A stretch of 6,585 nt of DNA, taken from NCBI GenBank assembly GCA_020200675.1, contig JAIVIG010000325.1, positions 1 to 6,585 of the forward strand, written 5' to 3'. How positions within the stretch are numbered: position 1 is the stretch's first letter; every line of letters starts with the position of its first letter. Below the pieces are notes generated by a model. The model made no database searches, was not told the DNA's origin, and saw only the letters and a program-made list of their open reading frames with translations. This DNA is from Actinomycetota bacterium (GTDB taxonomy: Bacteria; Actinomycetota; Rubrobacteria; Rubrobacterales; Rubrobacteraceae). Below, one piece after another: positions 1-5,113 of this stretch. The translations under genes were made by a program, and so were the position numbers.

Positions 1-30
1 GCGCACGCAGGTTGTGGCAGAATCGTCCAC
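1..30 (-). CDS. 5' end of a gene leaving the window (partial, unidentified)
   Basis: A GTG codon at 30-28 opens a frame that stays open to the window edge (Met-Asp-Asp-Ser-Ala-Thr-Thr-Cys-Val-Arg). It is preceded by a strong Shine-Dalgarno sequence, AAAGGAG, at 46-40, with a 9-base spacer. It lies about 90 bases downstream of the second ABC permease on the same strand. I see no convincing terminator between them, so it may belong to the same transcript or use the candidate promoter at 69-98. Ten residues are too few to identify a family. The call rests only on the ribosome binding site and the open frame. Confidence 0.4.
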   Translation of the reverse strand, partial: MDDSATTCVR

Positions 31-39
31 GGGAGTCTT

Positions 40-46
40 CTCCTTT
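40..46 (-). promoter_or_regulatory. Ribosome binding site of the left-edge gene
   Basis: AAAGGAG on the minus strand, 9 bases before the GTG at 30-28. This site is what supports a gene start at the window edge. Confidence 0.45.
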
Positions 47-61
47 GGTCAGTCTTGGTCA
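45..61. repeat. Phased 7-bp direct repeat TTGGTCA, period 10
   Basis: TTGGTCA occurs at 45-51 and again at 55-61, exactly one helical turn apart, in the presumed leader of the left-edge gene and touching its ribosome binding site. Direct repeats with 10-11 bp phasing are typical targets of OmpR/PhoB-type response regulators. A regulatory role here is inference. Confidence 0.35.
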
Positions 62-68
62 ACTAGAC

Positions 69-98
69 CGTATACAGGAGTAGGCTCCCTCTTTTCAA
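69..98 (-). promoter_or_regulatory. Candidate promoter for the left-edge gene
   Basis: On the minus strand, TTGAAA (98-93) matches the -35 consensus at five of six positions. It is separated by 18 bases from TATACG (74-69), a four-of-six -10 match. Transcription would begin near 62 and give a short leader before the AAAGGAG site. The spacing is slightly long and the -10 imperfect, so this is tentative. Confidence 0.3.
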
Positions 99-120
99 CT
101 GCCTCCGTGAATAATCCGGG

Positions 121-894
121 CTAGGCTCCTGCCTTCTCGGCGCGTCGCAGAGCGTAGACAGCCCAGAGGGCGAAGATGGCGACGAGGGCGACCCCGATGG
201 CGTAGGCGGGTAGGACGTTGGTAGGCGTGCCCGCGAGGAAGCCGTGAGCGGCGTCGAGGATGGTGGTGAAGGGGTTCAGGCGGGCTATCGTCTCGAGCCA
301 ACCGCTCAGGAGGTTCAGCGGTACGAAGACCGGGGCCAGGAAGAGTACCAGGAAGATGGGGGTTCGTATGACCGGCCCCGCCTGCTGGGTGCGCAGCAAC
401 ATCGCCACCCCCGCCCCGAAAAGGGTCGCGGCGACGTTCACGAGTACGGCCAGCCCGATCAGGCCGAACAGGTCGAACCCGCCGCTCATGGGCATCCCCG
501 TGAGGAGCGCGAGGAACGTGACGAGTATCCCGGTCAAGGCTCCGCGGACGAGCGACGCTATAGTGTAGCCGAGAATGATCCCCTGCCGGTTCGAGGCCGC
601 GACCATGAGCCTACGGGCGAAGCCGTTCTCGAAGTCCCCGGCGATGGAGAACCCGGTGAACGCCCCGCCCATCGCGACCGCCTGCAGCAGCGCCCAAACG
701 TACTGGAAGGCGACGTAGCCCGCCTCGTAGTCGAAGCCGGGCACGTCTCCTACCCGCGTGAGTCCCCCCGCGAACGCGACGAAGAAGAACAAGGGGAATA
801 ACGCCGGCGCTAAGAACGCCGGGTTGGCGAAGTACTTGTAGACCTGGCGCCCCGCCACCGCAAAAGCCACCGAAAAGAACCCTCCGCCCCCCAT
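121..894 (-). CDS. ABC-2 type exporter membrane subunit (second permease)
   Basis: 257-residue integral membrane protein that would form part of the channel of an ABC-2 exporter energised by the ATPase at 1670-2674. Hydrophobic stretches lie near residues 22-42, 60-85, 105-131, 141-166, 178-198 and 229-249, giving about six transmembrane helices. The segment RLNPFTTILDAAHGFL (205-220) corresponds to the conserved NP...EG-like region before the last helix in DrrB/ABC-2 permeases. The ATG at 894-892 is chosen because it overlaps the stop of the previous permease by one base (TGATG). The frame stays open upstream, but that stretch lies inside the other permease gene and lacks membrane character. 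It is the last clear member of the operon. The substrate cannot be read from the sequence. Confidence 0.88.
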   Translation of the reverse strand: MGGGGFFSVAFAVAGRQVYKYFANPAFLAPALFPLFFFVAFAGGLTRVGDVPGFDYEAGYVAFQYVWALLQAVAMGGAFTGFSIAGDFENGFARRLMVAASNRQGIILGYTIASLVRGALTGILVTFLALLTGMPMSGGFDLFGLIGLAVLVNVAATLFGAGVAMLLRTQQAGPVIRTPIFLVLFLAPVFVPLNLLSGWLETIARLNPFTTILDAAHGFLAGTPTNVLPAYAIGVALVAIFALWAVYALRRAEKAGA

Positions 895-1673
895 CAGCGC
901 GCCACCCTCGTGCGCAAGATGGCTGAGGCCCCGGTTACGGAGAGCGCGATGATCGCGAAGGCGCAGCCAAATCCCAGGAGCAGAGCCTGCGCGTCCCAGC
1001 CGGTTATTACGAGGCTCCGGAGGCCCTCGACGAGGTAGGAGATCGGGTTGGCCGTCGCGATGTAGCGGAACCAATCCTGCTCGATCAAGTCGCGCGGCAG
1101 GTTGATGCTCGACATGAAGATGGAGACGAAGAAGAGCGGGAAGGCGCTCTCGACCGCCTCGACCGATCCGGTCCTCAAGGCCAGCATCGCCCCTATCCCC
1201 CCGAACCCCAGGGCCACGAGCACCGTGAGCAGCACGAGCACGACCATACCCGGGAAGCCCGACTTCACGTCCACCCCGAAGAGGACCCCGACGATCAAAA
1301 AGATCACACCCTGTATAAGCCCCAGGGCCACGACGCCCGCTAGCATACCTAGCAGGAGTGCCGCCGGGCGCATGGGGGTCAGGGAGAGCCTGTCGAAGAA
1401 GCCGCTCTCGATGTCGCGGGCGAGGTCGGCGCCAGCGGTGATCGCGCCGAAGAGCGCCGCCTGTACGAGCGGGAAGGCGAACGCGAAGTCGAGATACGAA
1501 TCGGCGGGGAAGCCGGGGATGTTCGTGGCAGCGTCGAGGCCGTAGGCATTGATGGCGAAGAACATCATCGGGAACAGGATCGCCGATACGACGACCGCCG
1601 GCTGCCTTAGAGTCCGCAGCGTCGAACGGCGCGCCAGGCTCGCGACCTGCACGAGGAGCGACGAACCTCTCAT
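894..1673 (-). CDS. ABC-2 type exporter membrane subunit (first permease)
   Basis: 259-residue membrane protein of the ABC-2 (DrrB-like) family. About six transmembrane segments are visible, near residues 26-46, 62-82, 104-133, 142-166, 175-191 and 229-252. The motif NPISYLVEGLR (209-219) is the characteristic ABC-2 sequence before the last helix. Asp-Ile-Glu-Ser-Gly-Phe-Phe-Asp-Arg (87-95) resembles the cytosolic coupling segment that contacts the ATPase; the second permease has a related segment, Gly-Asp-Phe-Glu-Asn-Gly-Phe-Ala-Arg (86-94). The ATG at 1673 overlaps the ATPase stop by four bases (ATGA), a standard sign of translational coupling. The two permeases are similar in size and layout but clearly diverged, so the exporter is probably a heterodimeric channel as in DrrABC systems. 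Confidence 0.9.
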   Translation of the reverse strand: MRGSSLLVQVASLARRSTLRTLRQPAVVVSAILFPMMFFAINAYGLDAATNIPGFPADSYLDFAFAFPLVQAALFGAITAGADLARDIESGFFDRLSLTPMRPAALLLGMLAGVVALGLIQGVIFLIVGVLFGVDVKSGFPGMVVLVLLTVLVALGFGGIGAMLALRTGSVEAVESAFPLFFVSIFMSSINLPRDLIEQDWFRYIATANPISYLVEGLRSLVITGWDAQALLLGFGCAFAIIALSVTGASAILRTRVAR

Positions 1674-2674
1674 GCCCGTGCCTCCTCCGGGGAACCGTCC
1701 GGTTCTCTCTCGTTCTCCGCGTCGCCCTCCAGCGAGCGTCCCGTCTTCTCCAAAAAGACGTCATCGAGGCTGGGCTCGTCGAGGCGGAGGTTGGTCACGC
1801 GCACGCCCTCCGAGTCGAGCGCCCGCACCACGTCGGCGAGGTCCCCCGCGCCGTGGTCCAGCCTGACGGCGACGGCGCCCGGCTGGGCCGCTATCTCGTC
1901 GCCGAAGCGCGATAGTACGCGGGCCACCGCGTCGCGTTCGGAGCCCTCCGCAGGGGTCGCCTCGACGCTGGGGCGTCCGATCTCGGCCTTCAACTCCTCC
2001 GGTGTGCCCTCGGCGACTATCTTTCCCCGGTCGATGATCCCGACCCGGTCGGCGAGCACGTCGGCCTCCTCGAGGTACTGCGTCGTGAGAAAGACGGTGA
2101 CGCCCTCGTCGCGGGCGAGCCTGCTCACCTCTTCCCACAGCGCCGAGCGGCTCTGGGGGTCGAGGCCGGTGGTCGGCTCGTCGAGGAATAGTATCCGCGG
2201 TCGGTGTACGAGCGCGAGCGCGAGGTCCAGCCTGCGCTTCATCCCGCCGGAGTAGCCTCGCACCCTCCGGTCGGCGGCCTCGGTGAGACCGACTCGTTCC
2301 AGGAGCTCGTTGCCGCGCTTTTTGCGCTCCTTGCGCGACAGGCCGTGCAGGGCGGCCTGGAGGCTCAGGTGCTCGCGGCCGGTGAGGAACGGGTCGAGGG
2401 CCGCCTCCTGGAGCGCCGCCCCGATAGCGGCACGCACCTTCGGTCCTTCCTTGACGACATCGAAGCCGGCGACCAGCGCCGTGCCGCTCGTCGGGGGCAG
2501 GAGCGTGGTGAGCACCAGGACCATGGTGGACTTGCCGGCACCGTTCGGACCGAGGAAGCCGTAGATCTCGCCCGGCTCCACCCTCAGGTTTATGCCGTCC
2601 ACCGCCCTCGGTCCTTTCTTGAACTCCCGGACGAGGTCCTCGACCTCTATGCCGGCGCGACGGTGTTCCGCCAC
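1670..2674 (-). CDS. DrrA-type ABC transporter ATP-binding protein
   Basis: 334-residue cytoplasmic ATPase of the DrrA (daunorubicin/lipid exporter) family that would power the two downstream permeases. Visible motifs: Walker A GPNGAGKST (42-50), Q-loop Gln89, signature YSGGM (141-145), Walker B ILFLDEP (161-167) with catalytic Glu166, and a D-loop at GLDP (170-173). The switch position usually occupied by His is Gln199 (TTQYLEEAD), which is typical of DrrA proteins rather than a defect. A C-terminal regulatory region ends with LDDVFLEKTG (304-313), the conserved LDEVFL-like motif of this family. I choose the GTG at 2674-2672, which overlaps the SDR stop (TAGTG) and has AAGG ten bases upstream. 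It gives a normal N-terminus and the usual family length. The open frame extends further upstream, but only across the SDR gene. Confidence 0.93.
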   Translation of the reverse strand: MAEHRRAGIEVEDLVREFKKGPRAVDGINLRVEPGEIYGFLGPNGAGKSTMVLVLTTLLPPTSGTALVAGFDVVKEGPKVRAAIGAALQEAALDPFLTGREHLSLQAALHGLSRKERKKRGNELLERVGLTEAADRRVRGYSGGMKRRLDLALALVHRPRILFLDEPTTGLDPQSRSALWEEVSRLARDEGVTVFLTTQYLEEADVLADRVGIIDRGKIVAEGTPEELKAEIGRPSVEATPAEGSERDAVARVLSRFGDEIAAQPGAVAVRLDHGAGDLADVVRALDSEGVRVTNLRLDEPSLDDVFLEKTGRSLEGDAENEREPDGSPEEARA

Positions 2675-3540
2675 TACGCCGGCACCTTCAGGCCGGTCAA
2701 CTCCTCGCTGGCCTCCCACAGCCTCTTCCGCGTGGTCTCGTCGTAGGCTGCATCGGAGGGGGACTTCACCTTGCGGTCGGCGAGGTACTTGCCGGTCATC
2801 CCCTCGACCTCGGGCGATGAAGCCAGGTAGATCAGGGTATCCGCCCCCTGCTCCGGCGTCCGCATGAACGGCTTGAAGGCCCGGAAGAGGACGGCCATGA
2901 TGCCGCTGTTGTTGTTGCCGAAGTTGGTGTTGACCCCGCCGGGATGCAGGCTGTTGGCGGTAACGCCTGTCCCTTCGAGGCGCTCGGCCAGCTCGTGGGT
3001 GAACATGATGTTGGCGAGCTTGGTCATGCCGTAGACCGGGAAAGCCCGGTAGCGACGCTTCGATTGTAGATCGTCGAAGTCTATCTTGCCCCAACGGTGC
3101 CCATCGGAGGAGACGGTGATGATGCGGCTCGGCGCGCTCTTCTTGAGCAGATCCAAGAGTAGGTTCGTCAGCAGGAACGGGGCGAGGTGGTTGACGGCCA
3201 GCTGCGTCTCGATGCCATCCGGCGTCTCGGTACGCTCGCTCTGCACCAGTCCGGCGTTGTTGACGAGCACGTCGAGCCTGTCGTATCGCTCCTGAAACTC
3301 CTCCGCCAGCCGCCGGACATCGGCCTGCACCGCGAGGTCCGCGAGCATTAGGGAGACCTCGCCGCCGGTATCACGCTGTATCTCTTCGACCGCCCTCTCG
3401 CCTCTCTCCTCGTTGCGCCCGGTCACGACGACCCTCGCCCCCATCGCGGCGAGCGCCGTCGCCGTGGCCTTACCGATGCCGGAGGTTCCCCCCGTGATCA
3501 AGACAACCTTACCGTCCATGCCACCTCTCGTGTTCTCCAA
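2674..3540 (-). CDS. Short-chain dehydrogenase/reductase, retinol-dehydrogenase-like
   Basis: 288-residue NAD(P)-dependent oxidoreductase of the classical SDR superfamily. Motifs: nucleotide-binding TGGTSGIG (16-23), NNAG (94-97), Asn117, catalytic Ser144/145, Tyr170 and Lys174 (YGMTK), and PGG (200-202). Arg42 after the second strand (TGRN) favours NADP(H). The LHPGGVNTNF segment and overall layout resemble the bacterial relatives of animal retinol dehydrogenases 11-14 and WW-domain oxidoreductase. The substrate is unknown. It is the first gene of a four-gene operon, and its stop overlaps the ATPase start. Two starts are possible: TTG at 3540 with AAAGGAG four bases upstream, or ATG at 3519 with GAGAGG in front, which removes seven non-conserved residues. 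I keep the TTG because its ribosome site is the stronger. Confidence 0.92.
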   Translation of the reverse strand: MENTRGGMDGKVVLITGGTSGIGKATATALAAMGARVVVTGRNEERGERAVEEIQRDTGGEVSLMLADLAVQADVRRLAEEFQERYDRLDVLVNNAGLVQSERTETPDGIETQLAVNHLAPFLLTNLLLDLLKKSAPSRIITVSSDGHRWGKIDFDDLQSKRRYRAFPVYGMTKLANIMFTHELAERLEGTGVTANSLHPGGVNTNFGNNNSGIMAVLFRAFKPFMRTPEQGADTLIYLASSPEVEGMTGKYLADRKVKSPSDAAYDETTRKRLWEASEELTGLKVPA

Positions 3541-3544
3541 AGCT

Positions 3545-3551
3545 CTCCTTT
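3545..3551 (-). promoter_or_regulatory. Ribosome binding site of the SDR gene (decides TTG versus ATG start)
   Basis: AAAGGAG on the minus strand sits four bases before the TTG at 3540 and 25 bases before the ATG at 3519. Its quality favours the TTG start, although four bases is a short spacer. The ATG has its own weaker GAGAGG at about the same distance. Confidence 0.45.
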
Positions 3552-3596
3552 AGTCTGCTGGTTTCCAAATCCGTGCCGTCCGGACCTGTCCCCGAG

Positions 3597-3602
3597 TCTA
3601 TA
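3597..3602 (-). promoter_or_regulatory. Possible -10 element of the SDR-ABC operon
   Basis: TATAGA on the minus strand is the best -10-like hexamer upstream of the SDR gene. No good -35 box lies 16-18 bases before it. Instead the 9-mer CGGTTACGG directly abuts it upstream. If real, this would be an activator-dependent or alternative-sigma promoter with a leader of about 50 bases. Confidence 0.2.
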
Positions 3603-3632
3603 CCGTAACCGACAAAAACCGAGTATCGCCCC

Positions 3633-3650
3633 CGGGACGCCCGCGTCCCG
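3633..3650 (-). terminator. GC-rich hairpin between the small membrane gene and the SDR operon
   Basis: CGGGACG (3633-3639) pairs perfectly with CGTCCCG (3644-3650) around a four-base loop. It lies 32 bases after the stop of the small gene ending at 3682 and 93 bases before the SDR start. On the minus strand it is followed by a G run, and TTTTT comes only about 16 bases later, so it is not a classical intrinsic terminator. It may act as a weak terminator or an operator. Confidence 0.35.
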
Positions 3651-3681
3651 TAACCGGGTCCACGAAACGCCCCGTCCGATC

Positions 3682-3878
3682 CTACCTCGCGCGGGCCAGC
3701 GTGGTGAGGATACTCACGACAACCACCGCCGCGACGACGTGCATCAAGAGCAGCGTCGCAACCATCGCCAGGGGCACACCGGGAATCGTGAACGGCGTCG
3801 CGAATGAGAGCACGAGCACGATGGCCGCGAGGACGCGGAAGTTCCTTACGGGCCGCCCAGCATCGTCATCTTCCTCAT
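3682..3878 (-). pseudogene. Small two-helix membrane protein gene, apparently frameshifted
   Basis: The C-terminal part (about 55 residues, 3682-3849) is a convincing membrane protein: two hydrophobic helices, strong G/C bias at third positions, and a LLLMHVVAAVVVV stretch recalling the last helix of DUF6069-type proteins. That comparison is from memory. Its frame has no plausible start nearby. One base out of frame, an ATG at 3878-3876 has a near-ideal ribosome site, AAGGAGG (3893-3887, 8-base spacer). It reads only Met-Arg-Lys-Met-Thr-Met-Leu-Gly-Gly-Pro before a TAA at 3848-3846. Adding one base near 3849-3860 would join the two into a protein of about 65 residues. The membrane frame is itself open up to a TTG at 3984, but that codon lies in the upstream gene's terminator and the third-position bias there is poor. 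Alternatives are a real frameshift mutation, a sequencing error, or two overlapping mini-genes. Confidence 0.45.
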
Positions 3879-3975
3879 CTCTTTCGCCTCCTTGCCGGCT
3901 AAACGTCCCAGTCTCCGACCCGCTCGCCCCTCCACCGACTCGCTCTCTTCTACAAGCTCCTCCTTCAATAGCTTC

Positions 3976-4014
3976 GAAGAACAAACGGGCCGGGACTTGA
4001 CGCCCCGGCCCGTT
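3976..4014 (-). terminator. Rho-independent terminator of the acidic Phe-rich protein gene
   Basis: AACGGGCCGGG (3984-3994) and CCCGGCCCGTT (4004-4014) form a perfect 11-bp stem with a 9-base loop. Read on the minus strand, the stem is followed by TTTGTTCTT-like sequence, ending near 3976. It lies 44 bases beyond the stop at 4058 and is correctly oriented for that gene. Confidence 0.85.
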
Positions 4015-4057
4015 CGTATCGTTTGTCGAGCTCCGCCCTTACGACGAAGAGTTTTTC

Positions 4058-4366
4058 TTAGAACTCGAACTCGACCTCGTCGAAGTCGCTGTCCACGGAA
4101 TCGAAGCTGAAGAAGTCAACCTCGTCGAAGTCGTCCTCGTCGAAGTCCTCGAAGTCGTCCTCATCGAAGTCGAAGGAGATGAAGAATATCCCCTCGTCCT
4201 CGACCTCGTCGAAGAAGTCCTCGAAATCGTCCCCATCGAAGTCTTCTACGTTAGAGGTAAAGAAGACGCCGTCGTCACTCTCTATCTCGATCTCGTCGGC
4301 CATCGCCGGCGAAGCCGCCACCAACATCATCGCCAACATCGCCGCCACAGCCATGAGCTTTCTCAT
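4058..4366 (-). CDS. Secreted, extremely acidic Phe-rich low-complexity protein
   Basis: 102 residues of unknown function. Residues 1-23 form a clear Sec signal peptide: Arg-Lys near the start, a hydrophobic core, and cleavage expected after SPAMA. The predicted mature part (24-102, 79 residues) holds 24 Asp, 15 Glu and 19 Phe, with no Lys, Arg, His, Cys, Pro, Ala, Leu, Met, Trp, Tyr or Gln. Its net charge is therefore about -39. It contains two imperfect tandem units, 42-66 and 66-89, each reading DFD-x-DDFEDF...FDEV...FF..SFD, then a partial third ending in EFEF. The ATG has AAGGAG ten bases upstream, a strong candidate promoter at 4499-4527 and a terminator after the stop, so it is a self-contained gene. 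Metal-ion (Ca2+-like) binding, cell-surface coating or condensate formation are possible from composition alone. I do not recognise a family. Confidence 0.82.
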   Translation of the reverse strand: MRKLMAVAAMLAMMLVAASPAMADEIEIESDDGVFFTSNVEDFDGDDFEDFFDEVEDEGIFFISFDFDEDDFEDFDEDDFDEVDFFSFDSVDSDFDEVEFEF

Positions 4367-4492
4367 CGTTCTTCGTCTCCTTCTCGTTCGAAAATCTTAG
4401 TCCCAAGTAGTATCTGTTCCACCTCTGCCCGTTCGCTCTTCTGAATCACCGTCCTTCCAACCGGATACCGGAGGTACCCGTATATCGTGTAC

Positions 4493-4504
4493 TATTGCAC
4501 AATA
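4493..4504. promoter_or_regulatory. Palindrome TATTGCACAATA over the leftward -10 box
   Basis: TATTG and CAATA are perfect inverted arms with a 2-base centre. The palindrome covers the -10 element of the promoter for the acidic protein gene. It is a second operator candidate, positioned to affect only the leftward promoter. Confidence 0.35.
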
Positions 4505-4527
4505 ACATTGACTATAGTGTATGTCAA
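4499..4527 (-). promoter_or_regulatory. Promoter of the acidic protein gene
   Basis: On the minus strand, a perfect -35 box TTGACA (4527-4522) is followed after exactly 17 bases by TATTGT (4504-4499), a four-of-six -10 match. Transcription would start near 4492, giving a leader of about 125 bases. The -35 box is interleaved with the promoter of the divergent marR gene. Confidence 0.6.
4508..4527. promoter_or_regulatory. Candidate MarR operator TTGAC-N10-GTCAA
   Basis: TTGAC (4508-4512) and GTCAA (4523-4527) are perfect inverted arms about 15 bp apart centre to centre, and they overlap both divergent -35 boxes. MarR dimers commonly bind inverted repeats of about 16-20 bp in their own promoter region, so this is the best candidate for autoregulation and joint control. 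An alternative is that the symmetry simply reflects two consensus -35 boxes facing each other. Confidence 0.45.
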
Positions 4528-4536
4528 CGATAAAAT
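4508..4536 (+). promoter_or_regulatory. Promoter of the marR-family gene
   Basis: TTGACT (4508-4513, five of six) lies 17 bases before TAAAAT (4531-4536, five of six). This is a near-consensus housekeeping-type promoter, with a start expected near 4543 and a leader of about 38 bases before the ATG at 4581. Confidence 0.7.
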
Positions 4537-4580
4537 AGGAGAAAGGATATTGGTAAGATGATGGATATGGGGAGGGCATT

Positions 4581-5048
4581 ATGGACACGGTGAACTCGGA
4601 GCCGGTGGCTCAGGGGAGCACCCTGCGTCTGGTGGATGAGTTTGCCGCTTTCGGGCCTTGTTATATGAAGTGGGTAAGGTCGCGGTTGGGAGACTGCGGC
4701 GTAACTTACGCGCGAATGCGTTTACTGGGCACGCTACATTGCAACGGGCCCCAGATCATGAGCGACATAAGCGATGAGCTCGGGGTCACCAGGCGCAACG
4801 TCACAGCGCTAGTGGACGCCCTCGAAGAAGAAGGGCTCGTCAGGCGTATGCCCCACCCGAGCGACCGGCGCGCGACCGTCATCGAGCTGACCTCGAAGGG
4901 TGCCGAGACGACCGACAGCATTTACAACGGTCACCGAGAGGCGGTGGCGGAGCTGTTTGCGGATCTCTCCGAGGACGAGCGACGGGAGCTTGTACGCCTC
5001 CTTGGCTCGCTACGCGAGGCGCTGCGGAGCGAAGGGCTTTCCTGCTGA
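4581..5048 (+). CDS. MarR-family winged-helix transcriptional regulator
   Basis: 155 residues, the normal MarR length. N- and C-terminal helices (about 12-37 and 113-150) would form the dimer interface. A winged helix-turn-helix follows: ISDELGVTRRNVTALVDALEEEGLV (63-87) contains the recognition helix, and PHPSDRRATVIELTSKG (91-107) is the classic DRR wing ending in LT..G. The ATG at 4581 has GGGGAGGG about four bases upstream and a near-consensus promoter at 4508-4536. Cys27, Cys39, Cys54 and Cys155 are present; the first three lie in the region where redox- or ligand-sensing MarR proteins bind effectors, but sensing is only a possibility. It is divergent from the acidic secreted protein, the obvious candidate target. 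The ligand is unknown. Confidence 0.93.
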   Translation: MDTVNSEPVAQGSTLRLVDEFAAFGPCYMKWVRSRLGDCGVTYARMRLLGTLHCNGPQIMSDISDELGVTRRNVTALVDALEEEGLVRRMPHPSDRRATVIELTSKGAETTDSIYNGHREAVAELFADLSEDERRELVRLLGSLREALRSEGLSC

Positions 5049-5050
5049 GA

Positions 5051-5068
5051 GGCTGTCGGCCGACAGCC
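5051..5068. terminator. Perfect 18-bp palindrome, probable bidirectional terminator
   Basis: GGCTGTCGGCCGACAGCC is fully self-complementary and can fold as a 7-bp stem with a GGCC loop. It begins two bases after the marR stop and lies 45 bases beyond the stop of the convergent GH16 gene. On the plus strand it is followed by TTCGGCTCTTGTACTTTCT, which is T-rich but interrupted. Termination of marR is the likely role, and it may also serve the opposite strand. Confidence 0.6.
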
Positions 5069-5113
5069 TTCGGCTCTTGTACTTTCTGCAATCGGATCTA
5101 ATACCGGACGCTA

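Noticed and set aside
77..88. GGAG-TAGG-CTCC hairpin as the terminator of the SDR-exporter operon
   Set aside because: A four-pair stem with no T run on the minus strand is too weak.
895..1764. Upstream extension of the second permease frame across the first permease
   Set aside because: The frame is open by GC bias only. Its translation is Arg/Gly/Pro-rich without membrane segments, while the overlapping frame encodes a clear ABC-2 permease.
2076..2080. Gln in place of the switch His in the ABC ATPase as a lost catalytic residue
   Set aside because: TTQYLEEAD is the usual sequence in DrrA-type ATPases, so it is a family trait and not a defect.
2675..3094. Upstream extension of the ABC ATPase frame into the SDR gene
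   Set aside because: It overlaps the conserved SDR coding region. The GTG at 2674 gives a normal ATPase N-terminus and length.
4039..4236. Ser/Thr/Arg-rich frame opposite in phase to the acidic protein
   Set aside because: It is the frame-shifted reading of the same trinucleotide-rich DNA. It has no ribosome site and no signal peptide, unlike the acidic frame.
4060..4250. Low-complexity repeats of the gtcgtcctcgaa type, considered as a CRISPR or tandem repeat array
   Set aside because: There are no unique spacers. The repetition follows the Asp/Glu/Phe codons of the acidic protein.
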